Shown here one piece after another: positions 18,648 to 28,841 of a stretch of 64,000 nt of DNA. The notes under the pieces are model-generated. The model saw nothing but the letters and a program-made list of their open reading frames with translations, made no database searches and had not been told where the DNA came from. The translations under genes were made by a program, and so were the position numbers. Position 1 is the stretch's first letter; every line of letters starts with the position of its first letter. The DNA comes from Virgibacillus aidingensis (GTDB lineage: Bacteria > Bacillota > Bacilli > Bacillales > Amphibacillaceae), in the NCBI RefSeq assembly GCF_010994035.1, contig NZ_WIXN01000018.1, positions 29,508-93,507 of the forward strand, in the 5' to 3' direction.

Positions 18648-20288
18648 ATGAGTGAAAACGAAAATAATCAGAGAAAGGCCTGGGAAAATTCCGTTGAATC
18701 GGTAATAAAACGATTTCCAGAGAGAAAAGAAAAATTTACGACTTCTTCGGATATTGAGGTGGAACGGTTATACACCGAAAGAAAAAAAGATGATACAGCT
18801 GAATACCCGGGGCTATACCCATACACAAGAGGCATACAGCCTACAATGTACCGCGGAAGATTCTGGACCATGCGACAATACGCCGGATTTGGATCAGCCA
18901 CGGAAACTAATAAGCGTTTCCGTTATTTATTGGAGCAGGGGCAGACAGGTCTTTCCGTAGCCTTTGATTTGCCTACCCAAATCGGTTATGACTCCGATGA
19001 CATTATGGCTGAAGGAGAGGTAGGGAAAGTTGGCGTTGCTATCGATTCTCTGGAAGATATGGAAAAACTGCTGGACCGGATACCATTGGATAAAGTGAGT
19101 ACTTCCATGACCATTAATGCACCGGCATCCGTACTTCTGTGCATGTATATTGCTGTAGGAGAAAAGCAAGGGGTTCCTTTGGAGAAACTAACCGGGACCA
19201 TACAGAATGATATACTAAAGGAGTATATTGCCCGAGGAACTTATATTTACCCGCCAAAGCCTTCCATGAGGCTGATCACCAATATTTTTGAATACTGTCA
19301 AAAACATGTTCCGAAGTTTAATACGATCAGCATTTCCGGTTACCATATCCGGGAAGCCGGTTCTAACGCTGTACAGGAAGCAGCATTCACCATTGCAAAC
19401 GGCATGGCTTATGTGGATGCGGCACTGGAGTCGGGACTTGATATAGACTCGTTTGCACCAAGGCTGGCCTTTTTCTTTAATGCCCATAATAATTTTTTTG
19501 AAGAAGTTGCCAAATTTCGTGCTGCCAGAAGAATTTGGGCCAAATTAATGAAGGAGCATTATAAAGCAAAGGATCCAAAAAGCTGGAAAATGCGATTTCA
19601 TACGCAAACCGGAGGTTCTACATTAACTGCCCAGCAGCCTGACAATAATATTGTACGGGTCACCCTGCAAGCGCTTGCTGCTGTGATGGGCGGAACACAA
19701 AGCCTGCATACAAATTCAAGGGATGAAGCTTTATCCCTGCCAACAGAAGATTCTGCAAGAATTGCCCTCCGGACCCAGCAGATTATTGCCCATGAAAGCG
19801 GTGTGGCCGATACGATCGATCCACTGGGCGGATCCTATTATGTTGAACAGTTAACGGACAAAATGGAAGCGGAAATTAATGCCTATTTGGATCGAATTAA
19901 GGAAATTGGCGGAGCGGTTCAGGCTGTGGAGGAAGGGTATATGCAGCGGGAAATTCATCAAAATGCCTATGAAACGCAAAAAAATATTGAAAAAGAAGAA
20001 GAAATTATAGTCGGGTTAAATAAATTTACTTTGGAAGAAGAAATTGATCCTGACCTGCTAAAAGTGGATGAAACTTTGGAAAAAGCACAAATTGATGCCA
20101 TCAGCAACATTCGCAACAGCAGAGACCAGGCCAAGGTGGATAAGGCACTGAGCGTACTTAGGGAAAATGCCAAAAAGACTGACAGCAACTTAATTCCGTA
20201 TATTTTGGATGCGGTTAAGACATATGCTACCATCGGTGAAATTTGCAACGTACTGCGTGATGAATTTGGCGAATACGCAGGCATATAA
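18648..20288 (+). CDS. Methylmalonyl-CoA mutase, catalytic subunit
   Basis: A 546-aa protein with only the TIM-barrel catalytic domain; the B12 domain is encoded by the next gene, as in archaeal and some bacterial enzymes. Substrate-determining residues typical of methylmalonyl-CoA rather than isobutyryl-CoA mutases are visible: Tyr in RQYAGFGSA and Arg in PPKPSMRLI. The family signature [17 protein letters not shown] is intact. With adenosylcobalamin it interconverts (R)-methylmalonyl-CoA and succinyl-CoA. The ATG at 18648 follows GGGGGTAG. No MeaB-type G-protein chaperone gene is nearby. Confidence 0.93.
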   Translation: MSENENNQRKAWENSVESVIKRFPERKEKFTTSSDIEVERLYTERKKDDTAEYPGLYPYTRGIQPTMYRGRFWTMRQYAGFGSATETNKRFRYLLEQGQTGLSVAFDLPTQIGYDSDDIMAEGEVGKVGVAIDSLEDMEKLLDRIPLDKVSTSMTINAPASVLLCMYIAVGEKQGVPLEKLTGTIQNDILKEYIARGTYIYPPKPSMRLITNIFEYCQKHVPKFNTISISGYHIREAGSNAVQEAAFTIANGMAYVDAALESGLDIDSFAPRLAFFFNAHNNFFEEVAKFRAARRIWAKLMKEHYKAKDPKSWKMRFHTQTGGSTLTAQQPDNNIVRVTLQALAAVMGGTQSLHTNSRDEALSLPTEDSARIALRTQQIIAHESGVADTIDPLGGSYYVEQLTDKMEAEINAYLDRIKEIGGAVQAVEEGYMQREIHQNAYETQKNIEKEEEIIVGLNKFTLEEEIDPDLLKVDETLEKAQIDAISNIRNSRDQAKVDKALSVLRENAKKTDSNLIPYILDAVKTYATIGEICNVLRDEFGEYAGI

Positions 20289-20304
20289 GACGAGGGGGAT
20301 AATG

Positions 20305-21129
20305 ATGGGAAAGATTCGAGTATTAGTAGCCAAACCTGGACTGGATGGCCACGACCGGGGAGCTTTAGTTATTTCACAGGCACTCAGGGATCGCGGTATG
20401 GAAGTCATTTATACAGGATTACGTCAATCACCGGCACAAATTGCACAGGCAGCGGTACAGGAGGATGTGGATGTAATTGGTTTATCTTCTTTGTCGGGGG
20501 CCCATAAGTCACTGTTCCCTAAAGTAATCGGGGAGTTAGCCAAGAGAAATGCCAGTGATATTCCCGTTATTGGCGGAGGTGTGATACCAAGTGAGGATAT
20601 TTCCTTTTTGCTGGAAAACGGAATTAAAAAGATTTTTACAAGCGGTGCTTCCACAGAAGCGATGGCAAACTATATTGAAGAATTAATCGATCCGAAAAAA
20701 GAGTCGCCTAAACCTCCGGAAAAGATCGCCCATATCGGGATCGCGGTGAAGCAAATCGATGCCGTTCTTCCTTTTTACACGGATACATTAGGACTTACAC
20801 TCGAAGGCGTAGAAAAAGTGGATTCAGAGGGGGTCAAAGTTGCCTTTTTAAAAATTGGCGAGACCAGATTTGAATTATTGGAACCTGTAAATGAAAATTC
20901 ACCGATTCAGGAATTTTTATCCAAAAAGGGAGAAGGCATCCATCATATCGCCTTAGAAGTGGACAATCTTCATGAACGGCTGCAAAGGTTGAAAACAGAA
21001 GGCATAAGCATGATTAATGATGAACCAAAGAACGGAGCACATGACAGCAAGATAGCATTTATTCATCCTAAGGCCGCAAACGGCGTTCTGTTTGAATTAT
21101 GTGAGCATAATAGCAGGGGTGAGGCATAG
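20305..21129 (+). CDS. Fusion: cobalamin-binding subunit of methylmalonyl-CoA mutase + methylmalonyl-CoA epimerase
   Basis: A 274-aa protein of two domains. Residues about 1-130 are a B12-binding domain with the axial-ligand motif GLDGHDRG and the downstream GLSSLSGAH and IPVIGGGVIP loops. After a linker (KKESPKPPEK), residues about 140-270 are a VOC-fold methylmalonyl-CoA epimerase, with IAHIGIAVKQID, GEGIHHIALEVD and a final FELCEH supplying metal ligands. It completes the mutase and racemises (S)- to (R)-methylmalonyl-CoA. The ATG at 20305 is better spaced from GAGGGGG than the ATG at 20302. It overlaps the next gene by one base. Confidence 0.92.
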   Translation: MGKIRVLVAKPGLDGHDRGALVISQALRDRGMEVIYTGLRQSPAQIAQAAVQEDVDVIGLSSLSGAHKSLFPKVIGELAKRNASDIPVIGGGVIPSEDISFLLENGIKKIFTSGASTEAMANYIEELIDPKKESPKPPEKIAHIGIAVKQIDAVLPFYTDTLGLTLEGVEKVDSEGVKVAFLKIGETRFELLEPVNENSPIQEFLSKKGEGIHHIALEVDNLHERLQRLKTEGISMINDEPKNGAHDSKIAFIHPKAANGVLFELCEHNSRGEA

Positions 21130-22676
21130 TGGATATATTTGATAAAATCAATGAACTGTACGATAAGCGGAGGGAAGTAGAGCTTGGCGGCGGGGACGAA
21201 AGAATAGACAAGCAGCATGAAAAAGGTAAAATGACTGCACGGGAACGCATTGATTATCTGTTGGATGACGGTTCATTTGTTGAATTAAATCCTTTTATTG
21301 AACACCGTGCCTCCGACTTTGGCATGGATAACAAAACAGCAAAAGGAGAAGGTGTGGTAACCGGATACGGAAAGATCAACGGAAAGCCAATTTATTTGTT
21401 TGCCCAGGATTTCACTGTCTACGGTGGTGCTTTGGGAGAAATGCACGGTAAAAAAATTGCCGCTGTCATGGATTTGGCAGCAAAAAACAATGTGCCATTT
21501 ATAGGATTAAACGATTCAGGGGGTGCCCGTATCCAGGAAGGAGTTTCTTCGTTGGATGGATATGGACATGTCTTTTACCGTAACTCCGTTTATTCCGGAG
21601 TCATTCCGCAAATTTCCGTCATCATGGGACCAAGTGCCGGCGGTGCCGTCTATTCACCGGCTATTACCGATTTTGTAATAATGGTGGAGAAAACATCACA
21701 AATGTTTATTACCGGTCCAAAAGTGATCGAGACGGTGACAGGAGAAAAAATAACATCAGAGGATCTGGGCGGGGCTGCCATTCATAATGCCAAAAGCGGA
21801 AATGCCCATATTAAAGCTGCCAGCGAAGAAGAAGCACTGGATGCCGTTCGGAACCTGCTATCCTATTTACCTGCCAACTACAAGGAAAAGCCTGAGATTC
21901 GAGATTGGCAGGATGAGAACGCGGAACGACCTGCATTAACGGAGATTGTTCCCTTTAATGCAAGAAGTCCTTATGATGTAAAAAAAGTAATCCATGAAGT
22001 AGTGGATCCGGACAGTTTTTTTGAAATACATGAACATTTTGCAAAAAACATTGTCGTCGGCTTTGCCAGAATAAAAGGGGAGACGGTCGGACTTGTCTGC
22101 AATCAGCCTAAATACCTGGCCGGCGGTCTTGATATTGATTCCAGTGATAAAGCTGCCAGATTTATACGTTTCTGTGATGCCTTTAATATCCCGCTCATTA
22201 CATTTGAGGATGTAACCGGATTTTTTCCAGGGGTAAAACAGGAGCATGGCGGGATTATCAGACACGGTGCCAAGATTCTGTATGCTTACTCTGAAGCTAC
22301 TGTGCCTAAAATAACGGTGATAACGAGAAAGGCTTATGGCGGAGCTTATGTTGCCTTAAACAGCAAGTCCATCGGTGCAGATCTCGTTTATGCATGGCCA
22401 AATGCGGAAATTGCGGTCATGGGACCGGACGGTGCAGCAAATATTATATTTGCCAAGGAGATCGCGGAAAGTGAAAATCCCGAAGAGACCCGGCAGCAAA
22501 AAATTGATACATACCGTCAAAAATTTGCCAATCCATATGTAGCTGCAGGACTTGGCATGGTCGATGATGTGATTGATCCGAGGGAAACACGGATTAAGCT
22601 TATTCAGGCTTTGGAAATGCTGTTTAATAAGCAGGAGGACAGACCAAATAAGAAACATGGCAATATTCCATTATAG
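21129..22676 (+). CDS. Acyl-CoA (propionyl/methylmalonyl-CoA) carboxyltransferase subunit
   Basis: A 515-aa carboxyltransferase of the PccB/MmdA family. It has oxyanion-hole motifs such as NDSGGARIQEGVSSLDGYG and GPSAGGAVYSP in the N-half and GGIIRHGAKILYAYSEATVPKITVITRKAYGGAY in the C-half. It should carboxylate propionyl-CoA to (S)-methylmalonyl-CoA with a biotin carboxylase/carrier encoded elsewhere, or act in a decarboxylase; sequence alone does not decide. GTG start overlaps the stop of the upstream gene by one base, implying coupled translation. Confidence 0.9.
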   Translation: MDIFDKINELYDKRREVELGGGDERIDKQHEKGKMTARERIDYLLDDGSFVELNPFIEHRASDFGMDNKTAKGEGVVTGYGKINGKPIYLFAQDFTVYGGALGEMHGKKIAAVMDLAAKNNVPFIGLNDSGGARIQEGVSSLDGYGHVFYRNSVYSGVIPQISVIMGPSAGGAVYSPAITDFVIMVEKTSQMFITGPKVIETVTGEKITSEDLGGAAIHNAKSGNAHIKAASEEEALDAVRNLLSYLPANYKEKPEIRDWQDENAERPALTEIVPFNARSPYDVKKVIHEVVDPDSFFEIHEHFAKNIVVGFARIKGETVGLVCNQPKYLAGGLDIDSSDKAARFIRFCDAFNIPLITFEDVTGFFPGVKQEHGGIIRHGAKILYAYSEATVPKITVITRKAYGGAYVALNSKSIGADLVYAWPNAEIAVMGPDGAANIIFAKEIAESENPEETRQQKIDTYRQKFANPYVAAGLGMVDDVIDPRETRIKLIQALEMLFNKQEDRPNKKHGNIPL

Positions 22677-22717
22677 GAGTGTCATATGTTTTTGATTATG
22701 AAACGGAGGTTCAGTTA

Positions 22718-23845
22718 ATGACAGATGTCAATCAGGAAAGACTAATTAATGAATTCATAGAGCTTGTGCAAATAGATTCAGAAACAAAACATGAAGCAGA
22801 GATTGCCAAGGTTCTGACGAATAAATTTACACAGCTGGGCCTTGATGTGGTGGAAGATGACAGCAAAGAAAGGACCGGGCATGGTGCCGGAAATTTAATT
22901 TGCACCATGAAAGGCAATAATCAGGATGCAGATCCAATTTATTTCACTTCCCACATGGATACAGTAGTTCCCGGAAAAGGGATCAAGCCCATTATAGAGG
23001 ATGGCTATATTACATCAGATGGCTCCACCATTCTCGGGGCAGATGATAAAGCTGGGATTGCAGCAATGCTTGAGACAATCCGCGTTCTTAAAGAAAATAA
23101 TATAGACCATGGCGATATTCAATTTATAATAACAGTCGGAGAAGAGTCAGGACTGGTGGGAGCAAAAGAACTGGATGCCTCCCTTATCAACGCAAAATAC
23201 GGCTATGCGTTGGACAGCAACGGAAAAGTCGGTGAGATAGTAGTTGCAGCTCCAACACAGGCTAAACTGTGGACCATCATGAAAGGCAAAACAGCCCACG
23301 CCGGGGTGGCACCGGAAAAAGGAGTTTCTGCCATCACACTTGCAGCAAAAGCAATTGCTAAAATGCCGCTGGGCAGAATTGACGAGGAAACGACTGCAAA
23401 CATCGGCCGTTTTGAAGGCGGAAAGCAAACAAATATTGTAGCTGATCATGTCGAAATATTGGCAGAGGCACGTTCATTGGACCCCGGTAAAATGGACAGA
23501 CAGGTACAGAAAATGAAAGATGCTTTTGAACAAACAGCTGAAAACTTTGGAGGTTCTGCAGAAGTTACGGTAAAATTAATGTACCCGGGTTATAAACAAG
23601 AATCAGGCGATCATCTGGTGAAAGTAGCCATAAATGCGGTCAAAGCGATAGGCCGAGAAAGCAAACTCGTGAAAAGCGGCGGCGGCAGTGATGCGAATAT
23701 TATTGCCGGTCATGGTATTCCTACTGTAAACTTAGCGGTAGGCTACGAAGAGATTCATACAACCAGTGAAAGAATGCCTTTGGAAGAGCTGGTAAAAATA
23801 ACAGAATTAGTCACTGAAATTATAAAAGAAGTCAGTGGAAATTAA
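22718..23845 (+). CDS. M20 peptidase, PepT-like (YqjE type)
   Basis: A 375-aa metallopeptidase of the tripeptidase T-like group. Metal ligands lie in TSHMDTVVPG, ADDKAGIAAM, TVGEESGLVGA and ALDSNG, and the dimerisation domain is about 180-290. The ATG at 22718 is behind CGGAGGTTC; an ATG at 22685 in the same frame lacks a site. It follows the carboxylase by 41 bases without a terminator and is probably co-transcribed. Substrate is unknown; YqjE occupies this position in B. subtilis. Confidence 0.88.
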   Translation: MTDVNQERLINEFIELVQIDSETKHEAEIAKVLTNKFTQLGLDVVEDDSKERTGHGAGNLICTMKGNNQDADPIYFTSHMDTVVPGKGIKPIIEDGYITSDGSTILGADDKAGIAAMLETIRVLKENNIDHGDIQFIITVGEESGLVGAKELDASLINAKYGYALDSNGKVGEIVVAAPTQAKLWTIMKGKTAHAGVAPEKGVSAITLAAKAIAKMPLGRIDEETTANIGRFEGGKQTNIVADHVEILAEARSLDPGKMDRQVQKMKDAFEQTAENFGGSAEVTVKLMYPGYKQESGDHLVKVAINAVKAIGRESKLVKSGGGSDANIIAGHGIPTVNLAVGYEEIHTTSERMPLEELVKITELVTEIIKEVSGN

Positions 23846-23855
23846 CTTCATTATC

Positions 23856-23893
23856 ATCCCTTTGTTCATTTTTATGACAAAGGGATTTCCTCT
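23856..23893 (+). terminator. Terminator after the PepT-like gene
   Basis: ATCCCTTTGT (23856-23865) pairs perfectly with ACAAAGGGAT (23877-23886), followed by TTTCCTC. Confidence 0.7.
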
Positions 23894-23901
23894 ATTTATG
23901 A

Positions 23902-23907
23902 TATAAT
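23902..23907 (+). promoter_or_regulatory. -10 element (TATAAT) before dinB
   Basis: A perfect TATAAT lies about 37 bases before the preferred dinB start; the -35 region overlaps the preceding terminator and is weak. No LexA-type site is evident. Confidence 0.4.
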
Positions 23908-23943
23908 AGAACTATCAATATAATGGAAAAGGGCGTCTTACCA

Positions 23944-25194
23944 TTGATCCAGCTGAAAACAAAAGGACCCAGAGTTATTTTTCATGTGGATATGAATTCT
24001 TTTTATGCTTCCGTGGAAATGGCCTATAACCCCCGGTTAAAAGGGAAACCTCTGGCAATAGCAGGGAATCCCGAGGAGAGAAAGGGGATTATCGTTACAA
24101 GCAGCTACGAAGCAAGATCCAAGGGAATTAAAACAACGATGAATTTGTGGGAAGCAAGAAAATTATGTCCTGAATTAATTGTTATGCGGCCCAATTTTGA
24201 CCGCTATCGGGCTGCATCCAGGGAAATGTTTAAAATGCTTTCTGACATCACTCCTTTTGTACAGCCTGTATCTATTGATGAAGGCTATATGGATGTAACG
24301 GACAGTCTAATAGACGGAAACCCGTTGCAAATTGCCCATGAATTGCAGCAAAGAATTTCAGAAGAATTGGATCTTCCATGCAGTATTGGAATTGCCCCCA
24401 ACAAATTCCTTGCCAAAATGGCTTCGGATATGAAAAAACCGATGGGCATTACTGTACTTAGGAAAAGAGAGATACAAAAAATACTCTGGCCGCTGCCGAT
24501 AGAGGAGATGTATGGTGTTGGAGAAAAAACTGCAATCAAATTAAAAAAAGTTGGCGTAGAAACTATTGGCGATTTGGCAAAAAAAGATGTATACGAGCTG
24601 AAGCAAATACTCGGCATAAATGGAGAACGGTTGCAGAATAGAGCAAACGGAGTAGACCCCAGGCCGGTCGACCCGGATGCCATTTATGAATTTAAGAGTA
24701 TTGGCAGTTCCCAGACACTCCCCTATGACACGACAAATGAGAAAGAGATTCAACAATTAATGGAATCGCTTTGTAATAATGTCGAGCGCCGCCTGAACAG
24801 GAAAGAGGCAGCAGGCAAAAGTGTCCAATTAATGATTCGGTTCCATGACCGGAAAACAATAACTAGAAGTAAAAAGCTGATGAATTATATTGAATCGAAA
24901 GAAGAGATTCTTCAAGTTGCCAATGAACTGCTGCAATTGCATTGGAATGGCGAACCTATTCGATTAATTGGCGTTACTGTACAGGATATTAATGAGAAAC
25001 AGCATATCGGAAAGCAATTGAATTTATTTACTTATGAAAAAGAGCAGGATAGAGAGAAATTGTATAGTACTATTGAGGATTTATCAAAAAAATACGGAAA
25101 AAACCCGTTTAAACAATGGAAAAAAGAAGACGATCAAGAGGACCAGCCCAGGACAAGCTTTCAAAAAGACTTTTTAGATGATTATAAACGTTGA
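23944..25194 (+). CDS. dinB: DNA polymerase IV (Y family)
   Basis: A 416-aa translesion polymerase of normal length. Catalytic motifs are FHVDMNSFYASVE and SIDEGYMDVT, with palm, fingers, thumb (helix-hairpin-helix GVGEKTAIKLKKVGV) and little-finger domains. The beta-clamp motif QLNLF is near the C-terminus. The TTG at 23944 leaves room for AAAAGGG; the in-frame ATG at 23923 lies too close to the -10 for a ribosome-binding site but cannot be excluded. It corresponds to B. subtilis yqjH. Confidence 0.93.
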   Translation: MIQLKTKGPRVIFHVDMNSFYASVEMAYNPRLKGKPLAIAGNPEERKGIIVTSSYEARSKGIKTTMNLWEARKLCPELIVMRPNFDRYRAASREMFKMLSDITPFVQPVSIDEGYMDVTDSLIDGNPLQIAHELQQRISEELDLPCSIGIAPNKFLAKMASDMKKPMGITVLRKREIQKILWPLPIEEMYGVGEKTAIKLKKVGVETIGDLAKKDVYELKQILGINGERLQNRANGVDPRPVDPDAIYEFKSIGSSQTLPYDTTNEKEIQQLMESLCNNVERRLNRKEAAGKSVQLMIRFHDRKTITRSKKLMNYIESKEEILQVANELLQLHWNGEPIRLIGVTVQDINEKQHIGKQLNLFTYEKEQDREKLYSTIEDLSKKYGKNPFKQWKKEDDQEDQPRTSFQKDFLDDYKR

Positions 25195-25198
25195 CACA

Positions 25199-25390
25199 GA
25201 GGCTGAGGGACATGGAAGTAAATCCAACTGCAAACAGCTTACCGGCTCCGGGAATATATGGAGACTCGGAACCTCGCTAATGCCCGCCTCACCGGAAAGA
25301 GCAGCAGGCAGAAATGGTATAGATAAGACTTCCCGAGTCCCGGCACACCCGAGGAAACTTATTAGTCGCCTGCTGCAAAAATGATTACCG
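25199..25390. repeat. Degenerate intergenic palindromic repeat, copy A
   Basis: It opens with GAGGCTGAGGGACA and contains GGCTCCGGGAATATA, like copy B at 32604-32924. Inside, GCAGCAGGC (25301-25309) and GCCTGCTGC (25368-25376) form a perfect 9-bp inverted repeat. The stretch is richer in G and C than its flanks and has no credible ORF. It looks like a decayed member of the long-palindrome repeats common in halophilic and alkaliphilic Bacillaceae. Confidence 0.55.
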
Positions 25391-25427
25391 TGAAAATGCA
25401 TTCCTATTTTACTATCAATTTACTTTT

Positions 25428-26798
25428 TTATTTCATGATCTTTTTAACAAGCGATTGCGACAGTTTTCCTCCGGGATAGCGAAACGGCAAATCAAATTTA
25501 GTCGTCTGCTTTAAAATGCTCTTGCTATGGGAAAAGGTGTCGAAACTGTATTTACCGTGATAGGCACCCATACCGCTGTTTCCAACGCCGCCAAATGGCA
25601 GATGCGGGTTTGCAAGATGATAGAGTGTATCATTGATGCTGCCGCCGCCAAAGGACAGGTATTGTATCACCTGCTGCTGTGTCTTGCCATTTTCTCCAAA
25701 GTAATAGAGTGCCAATGGTTTTTCTTGGGGCTTAAGCCTTTCTACAGCCTCTTCTATGTCATGAAAAGTGAACACAGGCAAAATCGGGCCAAATATTTCT
25801 TCCTGCATCATTTCATCCTCCCATGACACCTTATCTAAAATAGTAGGTTCAATCATCAGGTATTCACTGTCCACGTTGCCCCCGTGCAGAATGGAACCGT
25901 TATGAAGATAATTTTTCAGGCGGTCGAAATGTTTTTGATTTATAATCCTGATATAGTCCTTATTTTTTAAAGGTGCTTTTCCATAAAAAGATTTTATTTG
26001 CTTTTTCATCTCTTTCAGCAGTTTAAATTTCACTTTATCATGAACATAAAGAAAATCCGGTGCTACACAAGTCTGCCCGGCATTCGTAAATTTTCCCCAG
26101 ACAATTCGTTTGGCTGCAAGCTGGATTGATGCATCTTTATCAACGATAGCCGGACTTTTTCCTCCCAGTTCCAATGTAACAGGGGTAAGATGTTTGCTGG
26201 CTTCCTTCATAATAATTCTCCCAACAGCGGTGCTCCCTGTGAAAAAGATATAATCAAAACGCTGCTGTAACAGCTTTTCACTAATTTCTTTATCTCCCTG
26301 AACTACCTTTACAAAAGAGGGGTCAAATGTATCCTTAATCATTTCCTCCAAAATAATGGAGGTTGCTTTTGCATACTCTGAAGGCTTAATGATTGCGCAG
26401 TTTCCCGCTGCAATAGCTCCTATTAACGGTGCCAGTGCCAATTGCAGCGGATAATTCCATGGTGATATAATCAGGCAGACACCATAAGGCTCTTTAAAAA
26501 TAAAATTTTTCGTTCCTTTATGTGTCATTGGAGCGTTAACTTTTTCAGGCGCCATCCATTCCTGAAGATGCTTTATAGCAAAATCTATCTCTGTATATAG
26601 AATTCCCAGCTCAGTCGTTAATGTTTCATGCTCTGATTTATTTAAGTCTATTTTTAGCGCATCATAAATATCTGTTTCATATTTTTTGAGCATTTGTTTC
26701 AGCAATTGCAATTTTTCTTTTCGAATGGAATATTCGATCGTGTTGCCATTCATGAAAAAAGATCTCTGGTTATTTACTAACGTTTCCATTTCCTCCAT
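25428..26798 (-). CDS. NAD(P)-dependent aldehyde dehydrogenase (YwdH-like)
   Basis: A 456-aa class 3-like aldehyde dehydrogenase that oxidises aldehydes to acids. The general base Glu is in LELGGKSPAIV and the nucleophile Cys in NAGQTCVAPD; the C-terminus is hydrophobic/basic (SLVKKIMK), as in membrane-associated fatty aldehyde enzymes. Length is typical. An AGGAGAG site precedes the ATG. It is the last of four minus-strand genes, 72 bases after rnz. Substrate is not predictable. Confidence 0.88.
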   Translation of the reverse strand: MEEMETLVNNQRSFFMNGNTIEYSIRKEKLQLLKQMLKKYETDIYDALKIDLNKSEHETLTTELGILYTEIDFAIKHLQEWMAPEKVNAPMTHKGTKNFIFKEPYGVCLIISPWNYPLQLALAPLIGAIAAGNCAIIKPSEYAKATSIILEEMIKDTFDPSFVKVVQGDKEISEKLLQQRFDYIFFTGSTAVGRIIMKEASKHLTPVTLELGGKSPAIVDKDASIQLAAKRIVWGKFTNAGQTCVAPDFLYVHDKVKFKLLKEMKKQIKSFYGKAPLKNKDYIRIINQKHFDRLKNYLHNGSILHGGNVDSEYLMIEPTILDKVSWEDEMMQEEIFGPILPVFTFHDIEEAVERLKPQEKPLALYYFGENGKTQQQVIQYLSFGGGSINDTLYHLANPHLPFGGVGNSGMGAYHGKYSFDTFSHSKSILKQTTKFDLPFRYPGGKLSQSLVKKIMK

Positions 26799-26870
26799 GT
26801 TAATCTCTCCTCTTGTCTCTGATGCAACCTTTAGCTTTTGCCGGCACTCATTAAAGATGTGATGACAGGT

Positions 26871-27785
26871 TTATATTTTCAGCTGCAAAAAATCGTGAGC
26901 AAGCGCTGTGTTGGGAAAAACCTGTTGTGCTTCCAGTAAAAGAGCTGCAGTTTCTTTATTTTGATAACGAGATGAAACATGAGTCAGGATCAGCCGGCTG
27001 CACTGGCTCTTTTTTGCAAGTTCCGCTGCTTCCACAGCAGTGGAATGAAAATATTTATATGCTAAATCCCTGTTTTCATGATTAAAGGTTGATTCATGCA
27101 CGAGTATGTCTGAACCATGCACAAATTCACTGAATGTTTGAGCAGCACGTGTATCCCCCAAAATGGTAATAACTTTCCCCGGTTTTTCAGGTCCTACCAC
27201 ATCGTTACGGTAAATAACCGTACCATTCTCCAGCGCTACTTGTTCATTTTCCTTTATTTGCTGATAAACGGGGCCCGGCTCGATCCCCATATTTTTAAGT
27301 TTATCAGCCAGTAATGTTCCTGGCTTATTTTTTTCCACAATACGAAAACCAAAGGAGGGTATTCTATGATCCAGTTCTTTAGCATATACGGTAAAGCTAT
27401 CATTTTCAAACACAAATCCTTCAGAAATTTCCTCTATAATTAATGGATATGTTAAACTTGTGCGGCTTAATCTGAGAGCTGTCTCTGTATATTCTTTAAT
27501 TCCTTTAGGACCATATATCGTTAATGATTCTTCACCGCCTTGAAAAGACCGGCTGCTTAAAACTCCCGGCAAACCGAAAATATGATCACCATGCATGTGG
27601 GTAATAAAAATCTTACTAATTTTACCCGGTTTGATGGATGTGTGCAGAATCTGGTGCTGGGTTGCTTCACCGCAGTCGAACAGCCATATACTATTAAGCT
27701 CTTGCAATAATTTTAATGCGATGGATGATACATTTCTCTCCTTTGAAGGGATTCCTGCACCAGTGCCCAGAAATAAAAGTTCCAT
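26871..27785 (-). CDS. rnz: Ribonuclease Z
   Basis: A 304-aa zinc metallo-beta-lactamase-fold endonuclease that trims 3' ends of CCA-less tRNA precursors. It shows the N-terminal [14 protein letters not shown], the metal motif THMHGDH, GDTRA, HESTF and the C-terminal HVSSRY. The ATG at 27785 is preceded by GGAGG; a longer form starting at 27824 would overlap namA. Confidence 0.95.
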   Translation of the reverse strand: MELLFLGTGAGIPSKERNVSSIALKLLQELNSIWLFDCGEATQHQILHTSIKPGKISKIFITHMHGDHIFGLPGVLSSRSFQGGEESLTIYGPKGIKEYTETALRLSRTSLTYPLIIEEISEGFVFENDSFTVYAKELDHRIPSFGFRIVEKNKPGTLLADKLKNMGIEPGPVYQQIKENEQVALENGTVIYRNDVVGPEKPGKVITILGDTRAAQTFSEFVHGSDILVHESTFNHENRDLAYKYFHSTAVEAAELAKKSQCSRLILTHVSSRYQNKETAALLLEAQQVFPNTALAHDFLQLKI

Positions 27786-27804
27786 ATTAAGTCCTCCAGC
27801 TTTC

Positions 27805-28821
27805 TTACTTCCATCCTCGTACATACTGTTTTGGAGCTTCGAGGCTAAAATTTAATTCATCCGCAGCTGCTTTTGGCCAGTAAGGATTATTCAGTAATGC
27901 TCTGCCAATAAATATGAGGTCGGCACGCTCATTCTGAATTATCTCTTCAGCTTGAATACCTGTAGTAATTAATCCGACGGCAGCCGTTGCAGTATTTACA
28001 GCCTGTCTTATTCTTTCACCACGCTTTACCTGATAGCCCGGATAAGCTGAAATATTGGCTGGCACCACACCCCCGGAGCTGCAGTCAATTAAGTCTATTC
28101 CCTGTTCTTTCATTTTAGATGCATAATAAAAAATATCTTCCAAAGAATTTCCGTTTTCATCGTATTCATCAGTGGAAATCCGGATAAAGAGAGGACCTTG
28201 CCATTCTGTTTTAATTCCATCAATAATTTCTCCTACAATCCGGTACCTGTTCTCTTTAACGCCTCCATATTTGTCATTGCGTTTATTGGTAAGTGGAGAC
28301 AAAAACTGATTTAATAAATATCCATGGGCGGCATGAATTTCAACGATATCAAACCCGGCTTCTTTTGCCCTCCTTGCAGCATGTACAAATGCTTCTATGG
28401 TGTTTTTAATATCATCTTCAGTCATTTCCTCGGGCAGCTTGGAAGCCTCATTAAATGGAATAGGGGAGGGAGCATGAATTTTCGATGCAAGCCGCGCTTT
28501 TCTTCCGGCATGTGCCAATTGAATACCTGATTTTGCACCATATTGATGTAATTGCTCATTTAGTGCTTTCAATCCATCTTTATGCATATCATCCCATATT
28601 CCCAGGTCCTGCGGGGAAATACGGCCAGCCCCCTGGACAGCTGTTGCTTCCACCATGACAAGACCAACCCCGCCAACAGCTCTGGATATGTAATGTGTCA
28701 TATGGAAATCCGTAATTTGACCATCTTCCTTCATGGATGAATACATGCACATTGGCGACATCACGATTCTATTTTTTAATGTTGTTGTTTTAAAGGTAAT
28801 TGGTGAAAATAATTTAGCCAA
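27805..28821 (-). CDS. namA: NADPH dehydrogenase, Old Yellow Enzyme family
   Basis: A 338-aa flavoenzyme of the YqjM class, reducing activated C=C bonds and nitro-compounds. Typical YqjM residues are visible: Cys and Tyr in SPMCMYS, and the substrate-binding His pair in [11 protein letters not shown]-binding is by a TIM barrel. It lies 19 bases before rnz; yqjM and rnz are also neighbours in B. subtilis. Confidence 0.94.
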   Translation of the reverse strand: MAKLFSPITFKTTTLKNRIVMSPMCMYSSMKEDGQITDFHMTHYISRAVGGVGLVMVEATAVQGAGRISPQDLGIWDDMHKDGLKALNEQLHQYGAKSGIQLAHAGRKARLASKIHAPSPIPFNEASKLPEEMTEDDIKNTIEAFVHAARRAKEAGFDIVEIHAAHGYLLNQFLSPLTNKRNDKYGGVKENRYRIVGEIIDGIKTEWQGPLFIRISTDEYDENGNSLEDIFYYASKMKEQGIDLIDCSSGGVVPANISAYPGYQVKRGERIRQAVNTATAAVGLITTGIQAEEIIQNERADLIFIGRALLNNPYWPKAAADELNFSLEAPKQYVRGWK

Positions 28822-28841
28822 GACTGCTCCTCCTGTAAGAA

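Noticed and set aside
25178..25384. Small ORFs on both strands inside the intergenic element after dinB
   Set aside because: Composition reflects the GC-rich palindromic repeat; no credible start site.
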